The position numbers and the translations under genes were made by a program. From the NCBI GenBank assembly GCA_030377915.1, contig JAUCFZ010000011.1, positions 1 to 32,459 on the forward strand: DNA of 32,459 nucleotides. Reading direction: 5' to 3'. The DNA is from Clostridiaceae bacterium HSG29. Lineage in GTDB: Bacteria; Bacillota; Clostridia; Peptostreptococcales; Acidaminobacteraceae. Within the stretch, counting starts at the first letter, position 1; each line of letters starts with the position of its first letter. Of the stretch, positions 23,630 through 31,759 are shown piece after piece. Under the pieces are notes generated by a model that ran no database searches, was not told where the DNA came from, and saw only the letters and a program-made list of their open reading frames with translations.

Positions 23630-24283
23630 ATGAAAAAAGGAGATTTTATTTGGGGTGGGCTATTTTTAGCTTTTTGTATTATTTTAATTATACCAAGCAC
23701 TCGGGAAGCTTTTATCACTTTTACGGCAACTTATAAGTTAATTGGAGGATTTTTAAAATTTTCAGTATTAGCATCTATGGGTGAATTATTAGCTAGACGT
23801 GTGGGAAGTGGAGAATGGACTTTTCCAAGTTATTTTGTTACACGTGCGGTAATTTGGGGCGTGCTTGGAATGGTAATTACCATAATATTTACTATTTTTG
23901 CAACTGGTGTTACAAAAGCACAAGCTATTCACTTATTACCATTTGATGGCGTGGCAGTTGGATTTGCTTTCTTTACAGCTACATTGATGAACGCAACATT
24001 TGCTCCTACATTTATGTATACGCATCGTATTTCGGATACATATTTAGATATGAAGCATGAAGGAGTAAAAGATATTACGCTTACAAAGGTTGTTAAACGT
24101 ATCGATACCGCAGGATTTGTTACATTTGTTGTTGTGAAAACGATTCCATTTTTCTGGATTCCAGCTCATACATTAACATTTTTATTACCTAGTGAATATC
24201 GTGTTCTTGCAGCTGCAATGTTATCAATTGCGCTTGGTTTGATTTTAACAATTTCAAAGAGAAAACAGTCAAAAACAGCTTAA
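23630..24283 (+). CDS. Integral membrane protein of unknown family, first gene of the sigma-54 operon
   Basis: The protein has 217 residues with about six hydrophobic segments (near 8-25, 33-52, 67-95, 102-125, 155-178 and 185-205). Loop features include MGELLARRVGSGEW, the TFAPTFMYTHRISDTYLDMK segment with His, Arg and Asp, and a basic C-terminus. AAGGAGG precedes the ATG. I do not recognise the family. As first gene of an operon for 2-oxoacid oxidation and acyl-phosphate energy conservation, it could move the starting amino acid or the organic acid product, but nothing in the sequence proves transport. It is 15 bases from butyrate kinase. Confidence 0.85.
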   Translation: MKKGDFIWGGLFLAFCIILIIPSTREAFITFTATYKLIGGFLKFSVLASMGELLARRVGSGEWTFPSYFVTRAVIWGVLGMVITIIFTIFATGVTKAQAIHLLPFDGVAVGFAFFTATLMNATFAPTFMYTHRISDTYLDMKHEGVKDITLTKVVKRIDTAGFVTFVVVKTIPFFWIPAHTLTFLLPSEYRVLAAAMLSIALGLILTISKRKQSKTA

Positions 24284-24298
24284 TTAGGAGGTTTTATT

Positions 24299-25369
24299 AT
24301 GAAAAGAATTTTAGCAATTAATCCAGGGTCGACTTCTACAAAAGTAGCTTTGTATGCTGACAAACAAGAAATGATTGTAGAAACATTAGATCATCCTGTA
24401 AGTGAAATTCAAAAGTTTGAACATGTACAAGATCAATTTGAATTTAGAAAGAATGTAATTACTGATTTATTAAAGGAAAATGGAATATCATTTGAATCGC
24501 TAGATGCTGTGGTTGGTAGAGGCGGTTTGTTGCCACCGGTTAAATCGGGCGCTTACAAAGTAAATGATGTAATGGTGGATCGATTAAAAAATAATCCTGT
24601 AGTAGAGCATGCTTCTAATCTTGGAGCGCTTATTGCTTATGAAATTGCTGAAGAAGTAGGTATTCCAGCATTTATTTATGATTCGGTTGCTGTTGATGAA
24701 CTAACTGATGTTGCTAGAATATCAGGTATGCCTTTAATTTCTAGAGCAAGTCTTTTACATGCACTTAATGCAAGAGCTATGGCGCATAAAGTTGCTGAAA
24801 AACACGGTAAAAAATATAATGAAATGAATATGATTGTGGCACATCTTGGTGGAGGAATTTCGGTTAGTGCTCATGAAAAAGGCCAAATGATTGATTTGAA
24901 TTCTGATGATGAGGGTCCTTTTTCACCAGAACGTTCTGGTAGAGTACCATGTAATAAATTAATAGATCTTTGTTATAGTGGAAAATATGATAAAAAAACT
25001 ATGAAAAAAATGCTTAGAGGGAAAGGTGGACTTTCTGCTTATCTTGGAACAGTTGATGTTCGTGAAGTTGAGAAAATGATTGAACAAGGTGATAAAGAAG
25101 CAAAATTGGTTCATGAAGCTATGACTTATCAAGTTGCAAAAGCAATTGGAGAACTTGCTACTGTTTTAAAAGGAGATATAGATGTTATTGTTTTAACTGG
25201 TGGGATTGCATATTCAAAAATGATTACTGATTTGGTTTCTGAACGCGTATCATTTATGGCACCTGTTGAAATTATGGCGGGAGAAAATGAATTGGAATCA
25301 TTAGCATTTGGAACTTTAAGAGTTTTGAATGGTGAAGAAGAAGCTAGAATATATACTGAAGAAAACTAA
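24299..25369 (+). CDS. buk: Butyrate (branched-chain fatty acid) kinase
   Basis: The 356-residue protein has the usual length for butyrate kinase. It makes ATP and a free acid from an acyl phosphate. The acetokinase-family phosphate motif NPGSTSTK is at residues 8-15, VGRGGLLPPVKSGAY follows, then HLGGGISVSAH and the C-terminal LTGGIAYSK loop. Butyrate and isobutyrate/isovalerate kinases are not separable by eye. Beside a 2-oxoacid:ferredoxin oxidoreductase and an aminotransferase, a branched-chain acyl phosphate is the likelier substrate. The phosphotransbutyrylase normally paired with this gene is absent here. TAGGAGG precedes the ATG. Confidence 0.92.
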   Translation: MKRILAINPGSTSTKVALYADKQEMIVETLDHPVSEIQKFEHVQDQFEFRKNVITDLLKENGISFESLDAVVGRGGLLPPVKSGAYKVNDVMVDRLKNNPVVEHASNLGALIAYEIAEEVGIPAFIYDSVAVDELTDVARISGMPLISRASLLHALNARAMAHKVAEKHGKKYNEMNMIVAHLGGGISVSAHEKGQMIDLNSDDEGPFSPERSGRVPCNKLIDLCYSGKYDKKTMKKMLRGKGGLSAYLGTVDVREVEKMIEQGDKEAKLVHEAMTYQVAKAIGELATVLKGDIDVIVLTGGIAYSKMITDLVSERVSFMAPVEIMAGENELESLAFGTLRVLNGEEEARIYTEEN

Positions 25370-25385
25370 GAATGGGGGAAATGAT

Positions 25386-25595
25386 ATGAAGAAAGTTCTT
25401 ATCAGAGAAGAAAGATGTAAGCAATGCGGTATCTGTGTAGATGCTTGTCCTAAAAATGCTATTTCATATAGTAGTGAGATAAATTTAAATGGATATCAAC
25501 CTGTAGTTATTGATGATGATTTATGTATTGGATGCGGAATTTGTTATACAATGTGTCCTGATTGGGTGTTTGAGATTTTAGGAGATAGGGGGTAA
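25386..25595 (+). CDS. vorD: 2-oxoacid:ferredoxin oxidoreductase delta subunit (2[4Fe-4S] ferredoxin)
   Basis: The 69-residue protein has two complete [4Fe-4S] motifs: Cys11, 14, 17, 21 followed by Pro, and Cys47, 50, 53, 57 followed by Pro. ATG 25386 follows TGGGGGAA; upstream in-frame codons overlap the end of buk. It passes electrons from the TPP site to ferredoxin. Order delta-alpha-beta-gamma is that of four-subunit VOR/KOR enzymes. The symbol assumes a branched-chain substrate. Confidence 0.85.
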   Translation: MKKVLIREERCKQCGICVDACPKNAISYSSEINLNGYQPVVIDDDLCIGCGICYTMCPDWVFEILGDRG

Positions 25596-25599
25596 TTAT

Positions 25600-26658
25600 A
25601 TGGAAGATATGATTAAAGGTAATCACGCGTTTGCAGAAGCTGCAATTAGAGCAGGTGCAACATTTTATGCTGGGTATCCAATTACACCATCTTCAGAGAT
25701 TATGGAATATCTCTCTGTTAGATTACCTGAAATAGGTGGAGTATTTATTCAAGCAGAGAGTGAAGGCGCATCAATGAATATTTTAACTGGTGCATCTGCA
25801 TCAGGAGTTAGATGTTTTACTGCATCTTCAAGTGTAGGTATGACATTAAAACAAGAAGGTATTTCTCATATGGCTGATTCATATTTGCCATTTTTAGCAA
25901 TTAATGTAGTTAGATATGGTACAGGTTTAGGAACTCTTGATACAGGGCAATCTGATTATTTAAGAGATACTAGAGGTGGCGGAAGTGGAGATTATAGAAC
26001 GTTTGTATTATCACCATATAGCCTTCAAGAAGCTGTTGAATTAATTGATCGTGGTTTTGAACTTGCTGATAAATATGGAATGGGTACTATTTTGCATACC
26101 GAAGCAGCATTAGGTCAAATGATGGAACCGTGTACTTTTCCTGAAATGAAAAAAGTTGAAAGAAGACATGGATCTATAGATGGAACATATAGTTTTGAAA
26201 GAATATCACCTCTTTATAGAGATAGACTTAAGGAAGCAATAGATGAAAAAGCAAAATATGATAGTATTAAAGAAAATGAACAAATGTGGGCAGAGGAATC
26301 TTTAGAAGATGCTGAATATGTAATAGTTGCTTATGGATTAGCTGGAAGATCAGCAACGGGAGCTGTTAAACAGCTTAGAGCAGAAGGACATAAAGTAGGA
26401 TTAATTAGACCAATAACACTTTGGCCATTTCCTGAAAAAGCTTTTGCAAAAGTGAATAAAGATGTAAAAGGATTTATTTCTGTTGAAGAAAATGCTACTG
26501 GACAAATGGTTGAAGATATTGCACTAACATTAAAGAAATCAGATAAAAGTTCAAAACCTGTTTATATGTTTGTAGACGCATTTGGTGTTCCAACAATGAA
26601 GAAAATAAAAGCTAATTTCATTAGAGTTAAAAATGGTGAAATAAAGGAGGTATATTAA
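25600..26658 (+). CDS. vorB: 2-oxoacid:ferredoxin oxidoreductase alpha subunit
   Basis: The 352-residue subunit holds the pyrimidine-binding and transketolase-C-like domains. The start NHAFAEAAIRAGATFYAGYP, the segment ESEGASMNILTGAS and DTGQSDYLRDTRGGG are typical of the VOR/KOR alpha subunit, and GRSATGAVKQLR marks the C-terminal domain. GGGGG lies before the ATG, four bases after vorD. The complex decarboxylates a 2-oxoacid to acyl-CoA with reduced ferredoxin. Branched-chain 2-oxoacid is preferred from context (kinase, aminotransferase); 2-oxoglutarate oxidation is the main alternative. Confidence 0.88.
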   Translation: MEDMIKGNHAFAEAAIRAGATFYAGYPITPSSEIMEYLSVRLPEIGGVFIQAESEGASMNILTGASASGVRCFTASSSVGMTLKQEGISHMADSYLPFLAINVVRYGTGLGTLDTGQSDYLRDTRGGGSGDYRTFVLSPYSLQEAVELIDRGFELADKYGMGTILHTEAALGQMMEPCTFPEMKKVERRHGSIDGTYSFERISPLYRDRLKEAIDEKAKYDSIKENEQMWAEESLEDAEYVIVAYGLAGRSATGAVKQLRAEGHKVGLIRPITLWPFPEKAFAKVNKDVKGFISVEENATGQMVEDIALTLKKSDKSSKPVYMFVDAFGVPTMKKIKANFIRVKNGEIKEVY

Positions 26659-26659
26659 A

Positions 26660-27403
26660 ATGGCAATAGCAAAAAAAGTACCTGAAATGCTTAGTAAGCA
26701 AATCTCTTTTTGCCCTGGTTGTGGGCATGGAGTTGTGGTAAGACTTTTAGCTGAGTGCGTTGAAGAGCTTAAAATGGAAAAAAATGTTATTTTCAATGTT
26801 GGAGTAGGTTGTTATTCTTTAGCAACGCCATCTATAGAAGCTGATAAGTTTGATACTCTTCATGGTAGAGCTTCAGCAGTTGCAACAGGATTTAAAAGAT
26901 GTAATCCTGATACTTTAGTAATTTCTTATCAAGGCGATGGAGATGCATATAGTATTGGAGTAGGCGAAAGTTTTAGTGCTGCTTATAGAAATGAAAATAT
27001 TACTGTTATTACAGTTAATAATACGAATTACGGTATGACTGGTGGACAAATGAGTGCTACTACTATGCCTGGACAAAAGACAACTACATCACCTCATGGA
27101 AGAGATTGTAATACAACTGGAATGCCAATTAAATTTCCTGAAATGGTAGCTGCTACTTTTCCTAACGCTGCTTATGTAGCAAGAGGTTCGGTAACAACAC
27201 CAAAATATGTTAATCAATTAAAAAAATATATTTTGAACGCATTTAAAGCACAGTTAAATAATGAAGGATATTCATTAATAGAGGTATTATCACCATGCCC
27301 AACAAACTGGAAAATGACTCCGCTTCAATCTCTTGAAAGAATTAATAAAGAACTAGTGGATTATTATCCTTTAGGTGAATTTAAAACAAGGAAGGAGAAA
27401 TAA
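26660..27403 (+). CDS. vorA: 2-oxoacid:ferredoxin oxidoreductase beta subunit (TPP-binding)
   Basis: The 247-residue subunit binds thiamine diphosphate through GDGDAYSIG (Asp93) and NNTNYGMTGGQ (about 120-130). Cys18, Cys21 (FCPGCGHG), Cys51 (GVGCYS) and Cys213 (PCPTNW) should hold its [4Fe-4S] cluster. AAGGAGG, inside the end of the alpha gene, precedes the ATG, one base after that gene's stop. It is complete, with no missing key residue. Confidence 0.9.
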   Translation: MAIAKKVPEMLSKQISFCPGCGHGVVVRLLAECVEELKMEKNVIFNVGVGCYSLATPSIEADKFDTLHGRASAVATGFKRCNPDTLVISYQGDGDAYSIGVGESFSAAYRNENITVITVNNTNYGMTGGQMSATTMPGQKTTTSPHGRDCNTTGMPIKFPEMVAATFPNAAYVARGSVTTPKYVNQLKKYILNAFKAQLNNEGYSLIEVLSPCPTNWKMTPLQSLERINKELVDYYPLGEFKTRKEK

Positions 27404-27405
27404 TT

Positions 27406-27945
27406 ATGAAAGAAATATTATTTGCTGGTTTAGGAGGACAAGGTATCCTTACTTCAGGTCTTGTTATTTCTCAGATTGCTGTTTCTAAAGATTTAAATGC
27501 AACATGGATTCCTCAATATGGTGCTGCAATGAGAGGTGGTACTGCGAATTGTACTGTGAAATTTGGAAATGAAATGGTTTATAATCCTGCACAAGAAGAA
27601 CCAGATATTCTTTTAGCAATGAATAATCCATCTTTTCAAAAATTTGTTGGTATGGTTGCACCAGGTGGAACTGTAGTAATAGATAGTAGTCTTGTTACTT
27701 GTGATACTAATGTGCGTGAGGATATTACTGTAATAGGTGTACCAAGTTCTGAAATGGCAATTGAAATGGGACATGCTAAAGGTGCTAATATCATAATGGT
27801 TGGTGTTATTGCAAATGTTTCAGGAGATATTACTGAAGAAGAAGGAATTAGTGGAATGAATGAAATGTTTAGAAAAAAAGGAAAAAGTAAATTTGAAGAG
27901 ATGAATACTAAAGCATTTAAATTAGGTTATAATTTCAAAAAATAG
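27406..27945 (+). CDS. vorC: 2-oxoacid:ferredoxin oxidoreductase gamma subunit
   Basis: The 179-residue subunit begins with FAGLGGQGILTSG and has the MRGGTANCTVKFG core typical of the gamma domain that binds CoA-side elements. It completes the four-subunit enzyme. AAGGAG precedes the ATG, two bases after the beta stop. No terminator follows, so transcription probably continues into the aminotransferase gene 57 bases on. Confidence 0.9.
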   Translation: MKEILFAGLGGQGILTSGLVISQIAVSKDLNATWIPQYGAAMRGGTANCTVKFGNEMVYNPAQEEPDILLAMNNPSFQKFVGMVAPGGTVVIDSSLVTCDTNVREDITVIGVPSSEMAIEMGHAKGANIIMVGVIANVSGDITEEEGISGMNEMFRKKGKSKFEEMNTKAFKLGYNFKK

Positions 27946-28002
27946 AAAAATCATGTATAATGGTTTTAAATTAAAAGAATTTATGTATTGGAGGAATTAA
28001 TT

Positions 28003-29190
28003 ATGATATCTAAAAAAATGAAGGCATCTCTTGCTAGTAGTTCTGTTATTCGAGAAATGTTTGAAGAAGGCCATAGGTTAGCTAAGATTCATGGTCCTGA
28101 GAATGTATTTGATTACAGTATAGGAAATCCAAATGTAAAGCCACCGGAAAGAGTTAAAACAGCTATTAAAGAAATTCTTGATGAAGAAGATGCAAATTTT
28201 GTTCATGGTTATATGAGTAATTCTGGTTATCCAGATGTGCGTGAAGCAATTGCTCAAGATCTTAATAAAAAACATGGTTTAAATCTTTCGTTTAAAAATA
28301 TTGCTATGTCTGTTGGAGCAGGTGGCGGTTTAATTGTTGTATTTAAAACAATTTTGGATCCAGGTGATGAAGTAATTACATTTGCACCATATTTTGGACC
28401 ATATAGAGCTTATATTGATGATTGTCAGAGCAAACTTGTAATTGCTGAATCTCATAAAGGTACTTTTGAACCAAATTTAAAAACACTTGAAGCAGCAATT
28501 ACTCCAAAAACGAAAGCTCTAATTATAAATAATCCGAATAATCCTACAGGAGTTATTTATAAAGAAGATGCAATTAAAGGAATAGCTGAACTTCTTACAA
28601 GGAAATCGGAAGAATATGGTCATACTATTTATGTTGTTTCTGATGATCCTTATAGAGAAATAGTTTATGATGATATTGAAGTTCCATATATGCTTAATTA
28701 TTATACAAGTACTTTTGCTGTTTATTCATATAGTAAATCGCTTTCTTTACCTGGAGAAAGAATTGGATATATTGCTTTTTCACCAGAGATAGAAGAAGCA
28801 GAAGAAATAGAGCAATGTTTAAGTAATGCAACAAGAAATATGGGCTTTACTAATGCACCGTCATTATTTCAAAGAGTAATTATTAAATGCTTAGATGAAA
28901 CTGTTGAAGTTGATGTTTATAAAAGAAATAGAGATTTGCTTTATAACCATTTATTGAGTTTAGGATTTGAGAGTGCAAAACCAGAAGGTGCATTTTACTT
29001 ATTTGCTAAATCATTAATTGAAGATGATAAAGAATTTGTAAAAGCTGCAAAAAAATATAATCTTCTTCTTGTGCCAGGATCAACATTTGGTTGTTCAGGA
29101 TATTTTAGAGCATCATACTGTATTTCGTATGATAAAATTGAAAAATCATTAGCAGCTTGGACTAAGCTTGCAAATGAATTTAAAAAGTAA
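28003..29190 (+). CDS. Class I/II pyridoxal-phosphate aminotransferase
   Basis: The 395-residue fold-type I aminotransferase starts at ATG 28003, seven bases after GGAGGA; an upstream TTG at 27988 is part of that ribosome site. NNPNNPTG at 176-183, the DDPY cofactor-ring motif and the Schiff-base Lys245 in YSYSKSLSLPGERIGY are present, and the conserved C-terminal Arg is likely in YFRASYCIS. As last gene of the VOR-buk operon it likely makes the 2-oxoacid for the oxidoreductase from an amino acid; substrate preference (branched-chain, aromatic or other) cannot be read. A poor TATAAT at 27956 may add a promoter. Confidence 0.9.
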   Translation: MISKKMKASLASSSVIREMFEEGHRLAKIHGPENVFDYSIGNPNVKPPERVKTAIKEILDEEDANFVHGYMSNSGYPDVREAIAQDLNKKHGLNLSFKNIAMSVGAGGGLIVVFKTILDPGDEVITFAPYFGPYRAYIDDCQSKLVIAESHKGTFEPNLKTLEAAITPKTKALIINNPNNPTGVIYKEDAIKGIAELLTRKSEEYGHTIYVVSDDPYREIVYDDIEVPYMLNYYTSTFAVYSYSKSLSLPGERIGYIAFSPEIEEAEEIEQCLSNATRNMGFTNAPSLFQRVIIKCLDETVEVDVYKRNRDLLYNHLLSLGFESAKPEGAFYLFAKSLIEDDKEFVKAAKKYNLLLVPGSTFGCSGYFRASYCISYDKIEKSLAAWTKLANEFKK

Positions 29191-29205
29191 ATAGAATTAA
29201 TATGA

Positions 29206-29253
29206 AATAGACTCTTTTAATGAATAATTAATCATTTTGAGAGTCTATTTTTT
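29206..29253 (+). terminator. Terminator of the sigma-54 operon
   Basis: AATAGACTCT pairs perfectly with AGAGTCTATT, followed by T, 16 bases after the aminotransferase stop codon. Confidence 0.88.
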
Positions 29254-29263
29254 AATTGGAAAG

Positions 29264-29292
29264 TTGACAGGTATAAACCTGAATGTTATAAT
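29264..29292 (+). promoter_or_regulatory. Full-consensus promoter with no gene behind it
   Basis: TTGACA, a 17-base spacer, TATAAT, also with TGT before the -10. This is the strongest promoter in the window. No coding frame follows for almost 400 bases. Confidence 0.85.
29268..29281. promoter_or_regulatory. Palindrome inside the promoter spacer, candidate operator
   Basis: CAGGT and ACCTG flank ATAA. It overlaps the end of the -35 and most of the spacer, where a repressor would block polymerase. Confidence 0.45.
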
Positions 29293-29298
29293 AAACTT

Positions 29299-29573
29299 GT
29301 AAATCAGAAAATTTAGGGGGAGTTTATGAGTGTAATTTTGTAATTAATAGTAAAAGAATATTTTAGAGTTCACTAGTTAGCAAAGCAGTATTATATACTT
29401 TTGTTGTTTTGTTGTGAAATCTATATTGACTATTAGATTATGAATTGCCATTTATATATTCCTTAATTATAAAAAATAATTTATGATTATATTGATTTTG
29501 ATTAACTATAAATGTTTTTGATAAGTTATTAAAAAAGGATTTGGCTGTGATTGTATGTAATCGCAGTTTTTTT
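29299..29573 (+). ncRNA. Candidate small RNA of about 275 bases
   Basis: The stretch between the consensus promoter and a good terminator has no open frame beyond a few codons. A well-placed AGGGGGAG precedes an ATG at 29326, but that frame stops after five codons (M-S-V-I-L). The unit may be a small RNA, a leader left by a decayed gene, or a short-peptide transcript. No known RNA family is recognised. Confidence 0.4.
29545..29573 (+). terminator. Terminator of the gene-free transcription unit
   Basis: CTGTGATT pairs with AATCGCAG (one G-T pair) around six bases, then seven T. From 29574 to the next gene I see only AT-rich sequence, with AAGGAG at 29675. Confidence 0.85.
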
Positions 29574-29689
29574 GTGTTAAAAATAATAATAATAAAATAA
29601 TAAGAATATATTTTGAGAATTAAGTTCATAATCTAAAACAAAAAAAGAAGTAGAAGCAAGGAAATCTTGTTATGAAGGAGAAATGAACA

Positions 29690-31612
29690 GTGAAAAATGA
29701 TAAAACACTAACCATATTGGGTTACAAAGAAATTATAGAATCAGTTAAACTAAGGACGTCAAGTAGTTTAGGCAAAAAATTAGCGGAAGAAATGATACCT
29801 AGTGTTGAACCGCATATTGTATTAGAAAGATATGAAGAGGTAAAAGAAGCAGTAAAAATTATTAATGAAGGAACTGGGCTTGGGTTAGGCGGTATTAATG
29901 ATATTACCCCATTTATTAAAAAGATTGAAAAAGGTGCTTTTTTACAACCGGAAGAATTGATTAAAGTTTCAGATTTCTTAAGAAGCATTAGAAACCTTAA
30001 AAAATCAATAAAGCGATATGAGTTTATTGCACCAGTACTTTTTTCTTATTCAACAAGTTTAGGATTATTTAAAACGATTGAAAATGATATTGAATATTGT
30101 ATTGGAAATGGTATTGTTCGTTCAAGAGCTAGTAGTACTCTTGGGAAAATCAGAAGAAAAATCGAATCACTACAGAGTAAAAGAATTGATAAATTAAATA
30201 AATTTTTATCAGCAAATAAGAATTCGAAATATCTTCAAGAAAATTATTATAGCCAAAGAGATAATCGTTATGTTGTTCCTATTAAGACGTCTTCTAGAAA
30301 ATTTGTTGATGGAACAATTATAGATTCATCAGCGTCAGGTTCAACCGTTTATATTGAAATAGATTCGATTAAAGATTTAACAGTAGAAATTATTATGTTA
30401 AAAGCTCAAGAGACTGAAGAATGTAATCAGATTCTAAGAAGGCTTTCAGAGGTGATTAATGAGCGTATTGATGAAATATGGAATGCAATTCATATTCTCG
30501 GGAAATATGATTTTATAATGGCAAAAGGAAAATATTCTGTTTCTATAGGTGGAAATGAAATTGAAATCAGAGATGACGAAACAATTAATTTAGTTAAAGC
30601 AAGACATCCTATGCTAGGGAAAGATGCTGTACCATTAAATGTACAGATAGGTACAGATTATAGAACACTTATTATTACAGGCCCTAATACTGGAGGTAAA
30701 ACAATTACGCTTAAAACAGTCGGATTAATGGTTTTACTTACTCAAAGTGGTATTTTGCCTCCTGTGGGTAAAGGCAGTAATATTTCTATTTTCAGACAAA
30801 TTCTTGTTGATATTGGAGATTCACAGAGTATTGAACAATCTTTATCAACTTTTTCAGGGCATATGAAGAATTTAGTTGAAATTATCAAAAAATCACAACG
30901 AAGAACGCTTGTATTGATTGATGAAATAGGTACTGGTACAGATCCTAAAGATGGTGCTGCATTAGGTATTGCAATTCTTGAAGAAATTTATAATAAAGGA
31001 GCAATTACTTTATCAAGTACGCATTATAGTAAAATTAAAGAGTACAGTGAAATTCATGAAGGTTTCATTAACGCGTCAATGGATTTTGATAGAGTAACAT
31101 TAAAACCTCTTTTTCGATTGATAGTTGGTATTGCTGGTAACAGTAATGCGCTTTGGATTTCAAAAGAATTAGGACTTGCTGATAAAATTATTGAACGTGT
31201 AAATAGAATTAATTCTACACATGAGATTATAGCTGCAAGAAAAATTTCAAAGTTCTCTAAAAAGAAGAGTAGAGTAGAAGAACTTCGAAAAGAAAAGGAG
31301 GTAATTGATACAGAACGTGTTTTTTATGAGAAGGGCGATCGTGTTATTGTTAATGAAACAAAAAATCATAGTTTAATTTTTGAACATAATGTTAAAGAAA
31401 AGAAAGTAATGCTATTCAGAGATGGTAAATACGAAGAAGTGAATGAAAAACGTGTAACTTTAGATAATAGGGCGGAAGTTCTTTATCCGGTTGGATATAA
31501 TTTAGATCAACTTTTCAAATCATTTAAAAGTAGAAAACTCGAAAAGGATATTAGTAAGGGAAGATTTAAAAACTTAAAAGAATTAAATGAACGTCTAAAT
31601 TCAATAAATTAA
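29690..31612 (+). CDS. MutS2-like ATPase lacking the Smr domain
   Basis: The protein has 640 residues, starting at GTG 29690, nine bases after AAGGAG. The N-terminal part (LGYKEIIESVKLRTSSSLGKK) and the central GTIIDSSASGSTVYIE match the MutS2 clamp region. Walker A is GPNTGGKT (331-338), Walker B ends in Asp411-Glu412 (LIDEIGTGTDP), and STHYSKIKEYS follows. Canonical MutS2 has about 780 residues and ends in a KOW-like region and an Smr nuclease domain. Here the chain ends about 100 residues after a KGDRVIV segment, with no Smr motifs. The usual PGKSNAF stretch reads AGNSNAL. It is probably a MutS2 paralogue acting on DNA or stalled ribosomes without cleavage. Confidence 0.85.
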   Translation: MKNDKTLTILGYKEIIESVKLRTSSSLGKKLAEEMIPSVEPHIVLERYEEVKEAVKIINEGTGLGLGGINDITPFIKKIEKGAFLQPEELIKVSDFLRSIRNLKKSIKRYEFIAPVLFSYSTSLGLFKTIENDIEYCIGNGIVRSRASSTLGKIRRKIESLQSKRIDKLNKFLSANKNSKYLQENYYSQRDNRYVVPIKTSSRKFVDGTIIDSSASGSTVYIEIDSIKDLTVEIIMLKAQETEECNQILRRLSEVINERIDEIWNAIHILGKYDFIMAKGKYSVSIGGNEIEIRDDETINLVKARHPMLGKDAVPLNVQIGTDYRTLIITGPNTGGKTITLKTVGLMVLLTQSGILPPVGKGSNISIFRQILVDIGDSQSIEQSLSTFSGHMKNLVEIIKKSQRRTLVLIDEIGTGTDPKDGAALGIAILEEIYNKGAITLSSTHYSKIKEYSEIHEGFINASMDFDRVTLKPLFRLIVGIAGNSNALWISKELGLADKIIERVNRINSTHEIIAARKISKFSKKKSRVEELRKEKEVIDTERVFYEKGDRVIVNETKNHSLIFEHNVKEKKVMLFRDGKYEEVNEKRVTLDNRAEVLYPVGYNLDQLFKSFKSRKLEKDISKGRFKNLKELNERLNSIN

Positions 31613-31623
31613 TTTTATTAGGA

Positions 31624-31665
31624 AACTAGTTATTATGTTATAGTATTGCATTATAACTAGTTTTT
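31624..31665 (+). terminator. Terminator of the MutS2-like gene
   Basis: AACTAGTTAT pairs perfectly with ATAACTAGTT, followed by a T-run; the stem begins 11 bases after the stop codon. Confidence 0.85.
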
Positions 31666-31707
31666 GTTTTAATAATAGTGAAAGAGATATTTCTTCCTTA
31701 GATTGTT

Positions 31708-31736
31708 TTGACAGTTGTATTATTTTATGCTAATAT
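31708..31736 (+). promoter_or_regulatory. Promoter of the ribU transcript
   Basis: TTGACA, a 17-base spacer, TAATAT with TGC before it. Transcription would begin near 31743, just before the riboswitch. Confidence 0.8.
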
Positions 31737-31759
31737 TACTTTGTAAACAAATGAAAATT

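Noticed and set aside
26551-26796. Minus-strand frame of 81 codons across the alpha/beta oxidoreductase junction
   Set aside because: It covers the conserved CPGCGHG coding region of the beta subunit on the other strand.
27933-27961. Separate promoter for the aminotransferase gene (TTTCAA-N17-TATAAT)
   Set aside because: The -35 is poor and there is no terminator after the gamma subunit; read-through from the sigma-54 operon explains expression.
29299-29315. CodY-like box (ATCAGAAAATT) behind the gene-free promoter
   Set aside because: Only the right half matches; about 10 of 15 positions overall, which is expected by chance in such AT-rich DNA.
29326-29343. Five-codon ORF with a good ribosome site as an attenuation leader peptide
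   Set aside because: It has no run of regulatory codons and no structural gene follows before the terminator; kept only as a note on the candidate small RNA.
29438-29629. Minus-strand frame of 63 codons in the gene-free interval
   Set aside because: Low-complexity Ile/Tyr/Phe/Asn product, no ribosome site, and it crosses a plus-strand terminator.
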